Source: Desulfobacula sp. (GTDB lineage: Bacteria > Desulfobacterota > Desulfobacteria > Desulfobacterales > Desulfobacteraceae). From it: a stretch of 39,977 bases of DNA. The translations under genes and the position numbers were made by a program. Position 1 is the stretch's first letter, and each line of letters opens with the position of its first letter. The stretch covers positions 1 to 39,977 of the forward strand of contig JAKIUJ010000015.1 in assembly GCA_021647625.1 (NCBI GenBank). Reading direction: 5' to 3'. Under the pieces are notes generated by a model. That model was not told the origin of the DNA. It searched no databases and saw nothing but the letters and a program-made list of their open reading frames with translations. Shown piece after piece: positions 7,985 to 18,137 of the stretch.

Positions 7985-10552
7985 ATGGAACAGACAAACT
8001 GGGTGACAACCCTTCTCTCCAACCCCTACATAAGCGGCCTGCTCATCGGCATAGTGTTCTTTCTTTATGTCCGTTCTCTGATGAAAATCCGGCAACTGGG
8101 ACAGGATATTAAAAAACTGCGCGAACACCTGCATACCAAGCTGGAAATTGAATCAGCCGATAACGAACGCAGGAAGGCGGAAATGGAAAAGATTAAACAG
8201 GAGCGTGATAACCTGCGCAATATGACCCAGGTCCTCAATCAGAAACCGGGCCGACAGGAACTGCGTCAGGCGCAGATCTACCAGAAGGCGGTAGAGATCA
8301 TGTTTGAAAAGTCACCGGGGTTTGCTCCGGCCTGGCAGATCACCCTCAAAGAGGCGGAAGAAGAGATGAAAAATGCCGAACGGGGCATCATTCCCTTTTT
8401 CAAACGAATGACCAGTAGTGCAGGGAGCTCGTCAGGGGACAGTGACAAAAACAGGAAAAAAACAATGACTAATTTTTGGAATGACAAAAAAGTCATCGCT
8501 TATATTGCTCTTACCCATCATGCTAGATTTATATCCCCTGTAATGGACAAACTTGCCAGTCAGGGAGCCAAGATACACTATATTGTCGGACAGGCGGAAA
8601 GGTCACAAGAAATCACGGCCATTAAACTGGGGCTTAATTACACCCATGTATTTGATTATGTTTCAGATAAAGACAATGATGAAATTCAAAACAATTATTC
8701 TTTATTAAGAGACACCTTTACAAACAATTTAAAAAGTAATTTCCTTTTTGGGACATCCCCTGTCACTGTGATAGATAAAACCATATATTCAACAGCAGTG
8801 GAATATATAGGATTTAAAAATCTTTTAAAAAAAGAAAAACCCGATCTTTGTTTTGCACTGCATGAACTCCATAGATGGGGGAAAATATTTGCATTCTGGT
8901 CAAAAAAGTTCAATATTCCTGTTATAACTTTCCAGGAAGGACTTTATTACGGGCTTGATTTTGGTTATACCGGTCATGTACAAAATTCGACACTGAATCT
9001 TGTCTGGGGAGAAAGAATCAAAAAAAAACTTGTCGATTTTGAAGCGCCAAAGGATAGAATCATACCTGTTGGTAACACACACCTTTCCAATGAAATTGCA
9101 TTTCAACAAAAAAACCAAATAAGAAAAAAAAAACGGAAACAATACCAGTGCGATAGCTCCTTTGCAATACTGCTGCTTTTTTCAGGTGAAATCCCCGCAC
9201 CCGAAGTGTTATATCCCGTTTTTGAATCGGTTTCCAATAGCCCGGACAAACTCTTATTTATCAAGTTTCACCCCATAACAAACCATGCCCGAATGGAGGC
9301 GTGGGTATCTTCCATTCCCGATGGCTATAAACCCAGGATAAAAGCATTCCATGATGATGAGAACACTTATAATCTCATGTCATTGAGCGATATTTGTGTA
9401 ATTGTTCAGCCAAGCACAACCGGGCTTGAAGCTTTAGCATTTGGAAAGCCTCTGGTCCATCTGGATATAAAGATGAACCAAAAATTACCCTATTCATTTA
9501 CCGAGTTCAACGTTGCGGTCAAAATGACCCCGGAAGCTCTTGGCAGGGCTATATCTGAAAATCGAGATTTCGATACTATTATTGATAAAAATGACTTGAA
9601 AAAATATTTACAAGACGAGCTTTCAGAAACAAAAAATGCAATTGATATGGTCGTTGATATTTCAAAAAAAGCTATTAGTGCAAACCAAGCAAACGACATA
9701 AATCCCATTAAAATATCCGCCGAATCGGATAAGGACTGGTCTATTATCCTTCCTCTCCCCGATATTGCGAAGGACATTTTAAAATTACTTGAAGCCATTG
9801 CGATGAATTCGGAAAATGCCGGGGAATTTGAGGTTATCTTGATTGAACCGGATGGAATCTCAAAAGATGCATCTGATATTCTTGATACATTGAAAGGAGA
9901 TGTAACACGACTGATTATTAAAGCAGGATTATCAATTCCTGAAATGATGAACAAAGCATCAAAAATAGCAACGGGAAAGACGCTCCTGTTTCTGGAACAA
10001 CATCTACACCCCTTACCAAAATGGCTTTACTATCTTAAAAAAGGAATAAAAAAACATGGGGAAGACAAAATTTTAGGAACAAGAATTATTGATAAAAGAA
10101 ACAGCATCCTGCATGCAGGTATTGTGTTGGATGAAAATCATGCACCCGTATCAGCCTATAAACACCTATCCGCACAATTTCCAAATGCGATGAAGGAACG
10201 GTCTTTTAAAATGTTTGACCATTTTATCTGTATCAACAAAAGGTTTTTCCATAAGACAGGGGGTTTTTGGGAAAAAACAGGGAAATTTGCATTCATGGAT
10301 ATTTGTCTTAGAGTCGATACTAATAAAAACAAAGAAGATCAGTGTGTGTATATCCCGGATGCTTGCATGATATCGTTAGATAAAAATAAGGAGATATTTG
10401 ATCCTGATCATTCAATTTGTTTTTTTGGCAAGTGGCATGGGGTCCTCTGGGAAAATCAGGAAAAACTTTATTCAACAGATAAAATCACAAATACACAATT
10501 GAATGCAGCCGGCATGGCTCAATCAATGGTGGCGGGCAATCTTATAGAGTAA
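7985..10552 (+). CDS. Membrane-anchored glycosyltransferase fusion (GT-B type plus GT2-like domain)
   Basis: This 855-residue protein has three parts. Residues 1-160 carry one transmembrane helix (about 13-32), a charged coiled coil (35-90) and a short helical segment, in GC-richer DNA. From M161 the DNA becomes AT-rich and a GT-B-like domain begins, resembling CDP-glycerol glycerophosphotransferase or capsule transferases; motifs include FQEGLYYG, KFHPITNHARM and QPSTTGLEALAFGKPLVHLD. Residues about 600-855 look like a degenerate GT2 domain (LHAGIVLDENHAPVSAYKHL, GGFWEKTGKFAFMD, VYIPDACM). An ATG at 8465 with AGGA upstream could be a second start. The likely role is transfer or polymerisation of surface sugars at the inner membrane; the substrate is unknown. 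Confidence 0.7.
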   Translation: MEQTNWVTTLLSNPYISGLLIGIVFFLYVRSLMKIRQLGQDIKKLREHLHTKLEIESADNERRKAEMEKIKQERDNLRNMTQVLNQKPGRQELRQAQIYQKAVEIMFEKSPGFAPAWQITLKEAEEEMKNAERGIIPFFKRMTSSAGSSSGDSDKNRKKTMTNFWNDKKVIAYIALTHHARFISPVMDKLASQGAKIHYIVGQAERSQEITAIKLGLNYTHVFDYVSDKDNDEIQNNYSLLRDTFTNNLKSNFLFGTSPVTVIDKTIYSTAVEYIGFKNLLKKEKPDLCFALHELHRWGKIFAFWSKKFNIPVITFQEGLYYGLDFGYTGHVQNSTLNLVWGERIKKKLVDFEAPKDRIIPVGNTHLSNEIAFQQKNQIRKKKRKQYQCDSSFAILLLFSGEIPAPEVLYPVFESVSNSPDKLLFIKFHPITNHARMEAWVSSIPDGYKPRIKAFHDDENTYNLMSLSDICVIVQPSTTGLEALAFGKPLVHLDIKMNQKLPYSFTEFNVAVKMTPEALGRAISENRDFDTIIDKNDLKKYLQDELSETKNAIDMVVDISKKAISANQANDINPIKISAESDKDWSIILPLPDIAKDILKLLEAIAMNSENAGEFEVILIEPDGISKDASDILDTLKGDVTRLIIKAGLSIPEMMNKASKIATGKTLLFLEQHLHPLPKWLYYLKKGIKKHGEDKILGTRIIDKRNSILHAGIVLDENHAPVSAYKHLSAQFPNAMKERSFKMFDHFICINKRFFHKTGGFWEKTGKFAFMDICLRVDTNKNKEDQCVYIPDACMISLDKNKEIFDPDHSICFFGKWHGVLWENQEKLYSTDKITNTQLNAAGMAQSMVAGNLIE

Positions 10553-10739
10553 GGCTACGGATATTTTTCCAAATTCTCCGGACCCAAACCGACAAAATCA
10601 ACTTACAGGAAAACTGAAATTGTCTTTTATTTGAGTTAAAAATTTATACCCTCCCCCTGTCATTGAAACCCAGGCTATAGTAACCCTGATCGCTATAACA
10701 CACATTATGATAACGCTCGATATATGTCAGCTTTCAATT

Positions 10740-11904
<1,165 letters not shown>

Positions 11905-11907
11905 AAA

Positions 11908-12636
11908 ATGACCAGTGCCACTAAAAAGAATAGGATTAAGGCTGTTGCCATTATCCCTGCAAGAGGTGGGAGCAAAAGAATCCCCAGGAAAAACATAAAA
12001 TTGTTTTGTGGAAAACCCATGATTGCCTATTCAATTATTGCAGCAGAAAAAACAAATCTTTTCGACAAAATAATTGTTTCCACTGATGATCATGAAATTG
12101 CAAGTACTGCTATTGAATGGGGAGCCAAAGTCCCTTTTATGAGACCTGAAAATCTTGCTGATGATTACACAACAACTATAGATGTCATAAAGCATGCTCT
12201 TGGCTGGTTTAATAAAAACAATGATAGTTATAATCTTGGATGTTGCATATACGCCACGGCTCCTTTTATTCGCATATCAGATCTGAAAAAAGGATATGAC
12301 TTAGTAAAAAATTTCGACTTTAATTTTTCCTTTCCTGTTACCACCTTTCCTTCACCTATCTTCAGAGCTTTAAAACTGACCAAAAGCAATAGTTTAAAAA
12401 TGTTCTGGCCGGAGCATATTAATACAAGAACACAGGATTTAACTGAAGCATATCATGATGTCGGTCAATTCTATTGGGGAAAAACCGAGGCTTTTTTAAA
12501 AACAGGTTCCATTTTTGAAGATTATTCCAGCCCGGTTATCATTCCCAGATACCTTGCTCAGGACATTGATACCCAGGAAGACTGGAAACAAGCAGAACTA
12601 TTGTATAAAACGCTTCACCCAGAGGATAGCAGATGA
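11908..12636 (+). CDS. pseF: CMP-pseudaminic acid cytidylyltransferase, PseF
   Basis: This enzyme activates pseudaminic acid with CTP to CMP-Pse, the donor for flagellin glycosylation. The protein has 242 residues. Its N-terminal nucleotide-binding motif is complete (IIPARGGSKRIPRKN), followed by the family segments GKPMIAYSI, KIIVSTDD and YATAPFI, and near the C-terminus VGQFYWG and DIDTQEDW. The stop overlaps the start of pseG, so expression is coupled. The Pse assignment over other nonulosonic acids rests on its neighbours pseB, pseG and pseI. Confidence 0.9.
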   Translation: MTSATKKNRIKAVAIIPARGGSKRIPRKNIKLFCGKPMIAYSIIAAEKTNLFDKIIVSTDDHEIASTAIEWGAKVPFMRPENLADDYTTTIDVIKHALGWFNKNNDSYNLGCCIYATAPFIRISDLKKGYDLVKNFDFNFSFPVTTFPSPIFRALKLTKSNSLKMFWPEHINTRTQDLTEAYHDVGQFYWGKTEAFLKTGSIFEDYSSPVIIPRYLAQDIDTQEDWKQAELLYKTLHPEDSR

Positions 12637-14186
12637 CTCATTTATTCATCCGTTCTGACGCTACTATATCAATGGGAACCGGTCATATTATGCGTTGCAT
12701 TGCTTTAGCTCAGGCCTGGAAAAAAAGAGGTGGGGTCGTCACATTTATCAGCCACTGCCCAAATAACAAAATATCCAATCGAATTGAATCTGAAGGATTC
12801 AACTTTGTTAAAATAGATAAAATATGGCCGGATATTCAAGACCTGAAAAAAACTTTAAAAATTCTTAACAACTTTTCATATAATAAAAAGAATAAAGCAT
12901 CGGGTAGTTATAACTGGGTTGTCCTGGACGGTTATCATTTCACACCTGATTATCAAAAAAATATCAAGGCGGCAGGATTTAAACTTTTGATAATCGATGA
13001 TAATAATCATCTTGATCACTATTATGCAGATATTATACTAAACCAGAACATTGGTTCAGATCACTATCCCTATTCCTGTAGTCAGGACACTGCAAAGCTG
13101 TTGGGAACCAAATATGTCATGCTCCGTTCTGAATTTCTAATGAATAAACATATAAAAAAAACTTCTCCTGCTACAGTTAAAAACATATTGGTTATGATGG
13201 GCGGATCAGATCCGGACAATGTTACTTTAAAAATCGTTCAGGCTATAAATAAAATCGATGATTCAGGCTTCCAGTTTAATATTATAGTGGGTCCGGACAA
13301 TCCAAATACAACATGTTTAAAAGATGCCTCTCAAAATCAGTTTTCAAAAATCAATTTGGTTCATAACGCAGATATGCCGGAAATGATGGCATGGGCTGAC
13401 CTATGTCTAACCGCAGGAGGAAGTAGCTGTTGGGAACTTTGTTTTACACAAGTTCCTTTTGTTACTATCGTCATTGCTCAAAATCAAATGGAACTGGCTT
13501 CCGGATTAGAAAAATCAGGAGTTTCCTTAAATCTTGGTAAACAAGAGACGCTTAAACAGGATGATATCACCCATACTATCCTGTCACTATCTTGTGATAT
13601 AAAAAAAAGGGCGGCATTAAAAAAAGCCGGCATTAAAATAGTAGATGGAAAAGGGACAAAACGAATAATCAGACATATGCTTGATAGCAAACTCATTTTA
13701 AGGCATGCCGGCGTTAAAGATATAAAACTATTATATGAACAAGCTAATGACAGAAAGGTCAGACTATCTTCCGTAAATTCTAGTCCTATATTATGGGAAG
13801 AGCATCTGCACTGGTTCAAAAAAAAACTAAAAAATGAAAATTCATGGATATTCATAGCTGAGAACTCTATAGGAGATCCTATAGGACAGATAAGGTTTGA
13901 TAAAAAAAATGATCTTTTTGAGATAAGTTACTCTTTGGATAAAAGATTCAGGAATCTGGGTTTGGGCAAAGTTCTTCTTGAAGTTGGAATTAAAATAATT
14001 AAAACCAAAATCCATGAACCTGTTATAATGCAGGGTTTAATAAAACATGATAATATCGCATCTAAAATCAGTTTTGAAAACTGTGGATTTACTCGATTAA
14101 AAAACGAACTTGATATTTCAAGCGATGCAAATTACTTCATTTATCAATTATTGATTCATCCAACAAAACAATTGGAAAAGTCATGA
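12633..14186 (+). CDS. pseG: PseG nucleotidase fused to PseH-like N-acetyltransferase
   Basis: PseG removes UDP from UDP-2,4-diacetamido-2,4,6-trideoxy-L-altropyranose. Residues 1 to about 345 form the GT-B-like hydrolase, with FIRSDATISMGTGHIMRC at the start, LDGYHF, IDDNNH, MMGGSDPDN, and the C-terminal nucleotide-binding TAGGSSCWEL. From about residue 349 (LILRHAGVKDIKLLYE) a GNAT domain follows, with LDKRFRNLGLGKVLLE as the acetyl-CoA site; in sequence and context it fits PseH, which acetylates the 4-amino group. In many bacteria pseG and pseH are separate, so one polypeptide here should supply two successive activities. It overlaps pseF and pseI by 4 bases each. Confidence 0.9.
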   Translation: MTHLFIRSDATISMGTGHIMRCIALAQAWKKRGGVVTFISHCPNNKISNRIESEGFNFVKIDKIWPDIQDLKKTLKILNNFSYNKKNKASGSYNWVVLDGYHFTPDYQKNIKAAGFKLLIIDDNNHLDHYYADIILNQNIGSDHYPYSCSQDTAKLLGTKYVMLRSEFLMNKHIKKTSPATVKNILVMMGGSDPDNVTLKIVQAINKIDDSGFQFNIIVGPDNPNTTCLKDASQNQFSKINLVHNADMPEMMAWADLCLTAGGSSCWELCFTQVPFVTIVIAQNQMELASGLEKSGVSLNLGKQETLKQDDITHTILSLSCDIKKRAALKKAGIKIVDGKGTKRIIRHMLDSKLILRHAGVKDIKLLYEQANDRKVRLSSVNSSPILWEEHLHWFKKKLKNENSWIFIAENSIGDPIGQIRFDKKNDLFEISYSLDKRFRNLGLGKVLLEVGIKIIKTKIHEPVIMQGLIKHDNIASKISFENCGFTRLKNELDISSDANYFIYQLLIHPTKQLEKS

Positions 14187-15238
14187 ACAAGATCATCATC
14201 AACAAACGGCAAATTTCCGCTAACAAACCAACATATATCATTGCTGAAATGTCAGCCAACCATAATAAAGACTTTGATAAAGCGGTAAAGATACTTGAAG
14301 AAGCAAAAAAGGCCGGTGCGGATGCTGTAAAATTACAGACCTACACCCCTGATACCATTACAATTGACTGTGACAATGATTATTTCAAGATAAAAGGTAC
14401 TCTATGGAAAGGAAAAAACCTTTATCAGCTTTATAAAGAAGCCTATACACCCTGGGAATGGCACCCGAAATTAAAAAAAATTGCAGATACGCTGAAGTTA
14501 GACTTTTTTTCAACACCATTTGATGCATCAGCCGTAGATTTTCTTGAAAAATTAGACCTGCCTGCATATAAGATCGCCTCATTTGAACTGGTTGATATCC
14601 CTTTGCTTAGAAAAGTTGCATCAACCGGAAAACCAGTGATCATGTCAACCGGCATGGCATCTCTTGACGAAATCAAAGATGCGGTCAATGCACTTAAAAA
14701 AGGATCGTGCAGGGACATTGCACTCTTAAAATGTACTTCTGCGTATCCGGCACCCCCTGAAGAGGCAAACCTGAAGACCATCACTCACCTGGCTGAAACG
14801 TTTCATGTTCCGATCGGTCTTTCTGATCATACATTGGGGAGCACAGTAGCTATCACATCCATTGCTCTGGGGGCCTGCATTATCGAAAAGCATTTTTGCC
14901 TGGATAAAAAAGATGCAGGACCGGATTCATCATTTTCCATGGAACCTGATGAATTTAAAAATATGATAATTGAAATCCGAACAGCAGAAAAGGCCCTGGG
15001 GAAAATAAGTTATGCCCTCACAGAAAACCAAAAAAAAACCAAGGCATTCAGACGTTCACTGTTTGCCGTTGAAAAAATAAAAAAAGATGAGACCATCACT
15101 GATAAAAATGTTCGATCAATAAGACCTAATGACGGTTTACCACCTAAGTACCTTGAGATGATATTGGGGAAAAAAGCAAAAAAGGATATATCAAAAGGGT
15201 CTCCATTGACATGGGATGCGATACGATCCTCTGAATAA
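14183..15238 (+). CDS. pseI: Pseudaminic acid synthase, PseI
   Basis: PseI condenses the 6-deoxy-altrose product of PseG with phosphoenolpyruvate to give pseudaminic acid. The 351 residues comprise a NeuB TIM barrel (AEMSANHNKDFDKA, AGADAVKLQTYTPDTIT, STPFDASAVDFL, YKIASFEL, STGMASLDEI, LSDHTLGS, EKHFCLDKKDAGPDSSFSM) and a C-terminal SAF antifreeze-like domain (RRSLFAVEKIKKDETIT to the end). The motif SANHN is the PseI form. The gene overlaps pseG by 4 bases and ends the first forward sub-operon; a gap of 455 bases follows. Confidence 0.94.
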   Translation: MNKIIINKRQISANKPTYIIAEMSANHNKDFDKAVKILEEAKKAGADAVKLQTYTPDTITIDCDNDYFKIKGTLWKGKNLYQLYKEAYTPWEWHPKLKKIADTLKLDFFSTPFDASAVDFLEKLDLPAYKIASFELVDIPLLRKVASTGKPVIMSTGMASLDEIKDAVNALKKGSCRDIALLKCTSAYPAPPEEANLKTITHLAETFHVPIGLSDHTLGSTVAITSIALGACIIEKHFCLDKKDAGPDSSFSMEPDEFKNMIIEIRTAEKALGKISYALTENQKKTKAFRRSLFAVEKIKKDETITDKNVRSIRPNDGLPPKYLEMILGKKAKKDISKGSPLTWDAIRSSE

Positions 15239-15693
15239 ACTCCAATATTGCATAAAAATTTTATTTTTTTAAAATTCAGATCAGTATTTTTAACAATTCC
15301 GAATAGATTGGAATTCGGCATTGAAACCATCCCCTTTGAGATTCTCTTGACAAAAATCTTTATTTTATCCTATTTTGGTCAAAAGAATTGGTCTGAAAGT
15401 AGACAAATCAAGGACGTCAATATGGCGGTCCGGTAATAAGGAGAATCAAAATTAGCAGAAAACCCATCCGGCAACTCAAAATTTTAGAAAATCTTAAGGT
15501 TATACTCTTGAAAATGCGATTTATTTTATCATGATGCATGACGGATTACCTCAATGGCCTGCTCAACTTATACACATTGAATTAAAAGTATTGTTTGAGC
15601 TCTCCTCCAACTTTGCCGATACTGTATATTGTTGCTCAATTTATTAAAATGAGTATTAGATTGGTGAAACCTTGCTGCTGTGAGAAATAAAAA
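15239..15693. other. AT-rich gap between the two forward glycan sub-operons
   Basis: There is no gene I can support. A TTGACA at 15347-15352 has a weak TATTTT about 18 bases downstream and may be a promoter. A 38-codon frame at 15531-15647 has no recognisable product. No clear terminator follows pseI. Confidence 0.4.
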
Positions 15694-17181
15694 ATGAAGA
15701 AAATAGAAGATGTTCGAGTATTGCTAATAACTCCAAATGTCCTGGGTCTGAAAGACGGAATTAATCGCATTCAGCCAGGGCTTGGAATAATGTATATTGC
15801 TGCTGTTCTGGAACAACGGGGATGTGAGGTCTCCATCTATGATTCCGTCCTGGAAGGATATGAGCGCCAGATTGAGGTCCCAGGAAGACTGAATATTGTT
15901 GAAATCGGTGATTCAGATGAGACAATCAAACAACGTATTTCTGATTTCAGACCAGATATGATTGGAATTTCAGTTCTTTTCTATAATCAATCCGCCCAGG
16001 CAGGTCACCTGTCATGTTTAGCAAAAAGTATTAATTCTTCCATTCCGATTATCATCGGTGGGAATCAGGTTGGTGAAGAATATCAGACATTAATGCAGAA
16101 TGAGTATATTGATTTTGCAATGACCAATGAGAGTGACTACAACTTTGCAGATTTTGTAGAAAAATATTTTGCCGGTGATGATTTTTACAAGACTCCGGGG
16201 CTGGTGTATCGTGAGGGAGATAACCTGGTTGCGAACCCTCCGGGTGGTATTGTCAAAAATCTGAGCGAACTACCTTTTCCAGCCCGACATTTGGTCGATA
16301 TGGAAAAATATTTTGAAATCAGTATGTTTCACAATCCCTACTCCCGGCATCCAAGGGTAGGCAATATTATGACATCCAGAGGGTGCCCGGAAAAATGCAG
16401 TTTTTGCACAACTCCTTTACGCTGGGGGAGAAATATTCGATGGAGGTCCCCGGAAAATATCTATGAAGAAATTTTACACCTTAAAGAGCAGTATGGTGTA
16501 GGTGAAATTCAATTTGAAGATGACTCCCTTACTCTGAATATCAAAAATCTCTATAAACTCTGTGATCTTATAGCACCTTTAAATCTTAGCTGGAATACCG
16601 TAAATGGTATCCGAGCAGACTACCACGGGACCAAGGACGGCAAACAGGAGCAGATGTTTAGAAAAATGGCCGACGCTGGCTGTTATCAAGTCTGTCTTGG
16701 AGTTGAAACCGGAAACCAGGACCTGCTTGATGGCCTTTTAAGTAAAAACCTGAATCTGAAAACAATTGAGCCTTGCGTAAATGCTGCAAAAAAAGCCGGT
16801 CTTGCTGTTCATCTATTTCTCATGGTCGGCTTTCCAGGAGAATCTCTTGAACAGATGGAAAATACTATCAGTTTTGCAGAAAAACTGGATGTCGACAGCT
16901 GCTCAATTTCAATTTATTCGCCTTTGCCGGGCACACCTTTGTATGCATACGCCCGTGACAATAATTTTTTAGTTGATGGCTTCAGTAAGGACAATATTTT
17001 ATTTGCCAAAGCCAATATAAAAATTCCTGACATGAACTCTACTGAATTTGAGACTCAGGTTGTCGATTGGACCAACAGGCTCAACAGGCGTTTAAAAGAA
17101 AAAGCTCCTGAAAAATTCCAAGAAAAATATGCTAAATTTTTAGATAAAAACAATACATTTCTTTTTAAAAAACATTCTTAA
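15694..17181 (+). CDS. B12-binding-domain radical SAM protein
   Basis: The 495-residue protein has an N-terminal Rossmann-like cobalamin-binding fold (about 1-160) and a radical SAM core with the cluster motif CPEKCSFC (C231, C235, C238). Further core features are QFEDDSLT, LGVETGNQD and the late segment GFPGESLEQ. In the B12 domain the position of the usual DxHxxG motif reads DSVLEG, so the His ligand is missing, as in other base-off members of this superfamily. Relatives carry out methylations and carbon-skeleton changes on sugars, lipids and antibiotics. In this locus modification of a nonulosonic acid or glycan is a fair inference; the actual substrate is unknown. Confidence 0.8.
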   Translation: MKKIEDVRVLLITPNVLGLKDGINRIQPGLGIMYIAAVLEQRGCEVSIYDSVLEGYERQIEVPGRLNIVEIGDSDETIKQRISDFRPDMIGISVLFYNQSAQAGHLSCLAKSINSSIPIIIGGNQVGEEYQTLMQNEYIDFAMTNESDYNFADFVEKYFAGDDFYKTPGLVYREGDNLVANPPGGIVKNLSELPFPARHLVDMEKYFEISMFHNPYSRHPRVGNIMTSRGCPEKCSFCTTPLRWGRNIRWRSPENIYEEILHLKEQYGVGEIQFEDDSLTLNIKNLYKLCDLIAPLNLSWNTVNGIRADYHGTKDGKQEQMFRKMADAGCYQVCLGVETGNQDLLDGLLSKNLNLKTIEPCVNAAKKAGLAVHLFLMVGFPGESLEQMENTISFAEKLDVDSCSISIYSPLPGTPLYAYARDNNFLVDGFSKDNILFAKANIKIPDMNSTEFETQVVDWTNRLNRRLKEKAPEKFQEKYAKFLDKNNTFLFKKHS

Positions 17182-17231
17182 TGGTAGACTGCTGTAGAAC
17201 AGTTACATTAATTCTTATTGAGGAGACATTC

Positions 17232-17945
17232 ATGAACAGGTTTCAGTTAAACCAAAACAGAGGACTTCAGGTCAATATAAGCCAGGATGAAATAATTAAT
17301 GTATTTCATTCTATTTTTTATGCCAGTGAAAATGATCATTGCGGTCCTCCAAAGCTTTATAATGGAGTGCCTATTCATAAAAATCCTGGTGACATGTTCA
17401 ATTATCAGCAGATATTGTTTACCCAGAAACCTGACTATATTATCGAATGCGGTGCCTTTCAGGGTGGTTCAACAATGTTCTTTGCCGATACACTGAGTCT
17501 CATTGGGAAAGGAAAGATTGTCTCTGTAGATATTTGCGAACGTGATGAGCGTTGGTATCCTCAGGTTGAAGAGCATGACAGAACCATTCTTATTCCCGGT
17601 AGTTCTGTTGCACCAGATATTGTTTCAAAAGTAAAAGATGTGGTTAAAGATGGAAAATCATTTTTTATCATACTTGATTCTCTTCATACCCAGGCCCATG
17701 TACTGGCTGAAATTGAAAGCTATGCTCCTCTGATGGCCACGGGGAACTATATGATTGTTGAAGACAGCAATTTGAACGGCCACCCACTTCCACCTGAATG
17801 GCACAAACAGACCATGGAGGAAGGCGGTCCTTTTGAGGCAGTGGTAGAATACATGAGTAAATATAATGACTTTAATATAGATACGGATATGGAAAACCGT
17901 TTTCTGTTTTCATATGCGCCGTCAGGGTATCTGGTAAAAAAGTAA
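17232..17945 (+). CDS. Cephalosporin hydroxylase/CmcI-like SAM-dependent protein
   Basis: The 237-residue protein matches the CmcI-type class I SAM-methyltransferase fold, with IIECGAFQGGSTMFF as the SAM-binding loop, VSVDI, ILDSLHTQAHVLAEI, and MIVEDSN before a C-terminal conserved patch. Relatives in surface-sugar clusters are usually annotated as sugar O-methyltransferases. I choose the ATG at 17232 because AGGAGA lies five bases before it. The frame could be extended to an ATG at 17181 that overlaps the preceding stop, but that adds 17 residues without family similarity and lacks a ribosome site. It probably modifies the same glycan as the radical SAM protein. Confidence 0.75.
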   Translation: MNRFQLNQNRGLQVNISQDEIINVFHSIFYASENDHCGPPKLYNGVPIHKNPGDMFNYQQILFTQKPDYIIECGAFQGGSTMFFADTLSLIGKGKIVSVDICERDERWYPQVEEHDRTILIPGSSVAPDIVSKVKDVVKDGKSFFIILDSLHTQAHVLAEIESYAPLMATGNYMIVEDSNLNGHPLPPEWHKQTMEEGGPFEAVVEYMSKYNDFNIDTDMENRFLFSYAPSGYLVKK

Positions 17946-17985
17946 AATGATTTTTTCCTGAACAAAAACATGTATAATTAACTCA

Positions 17986-18002
17986 TTTTTTTTTGGGGGG
18001 GG
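17986..18002 (+). repeat. Homopolymer tract T9 followed by G8
   Basis: Nine T (17986-17994) run straight into eight G (17995-18002) in the gap before the Ldh2-family gene. A TATAAT at 17973-17978 lies just upstream. The G run ends one base before an ATG (18004) that opens a 22-codon frame ending at 18072. G tracts of this length slip readily during replication and are known phase-variation switches in flagellar glycosylation loci of Campylobacter. Confidence 0.6.
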
Positions 18003-18137
18003 TATGTGGTACATGAGCCATTGTCTTATGCACATGCCCTTTTTCACTATAAGTCCTCCAGCGGTTGATTGAAAAAAAATAACATGATAATGCCATCGCA
18101 ATCTTTAATATTACTGGTCCCAAACAGGAGATAATTA

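Noticed and set aside
15531-15647. A 38-codon plus-strand frame in the gap before the radical SAM gene
   Set aside because: No ribosome site, no family resemblance, and isolated position.
17181-17231. Longer start for the CmcI-like protein overlapping the previous stop
   Set aside because: No ribosome site, and the added residues do not look conserved; AGGAGA before 17232 decides the start.
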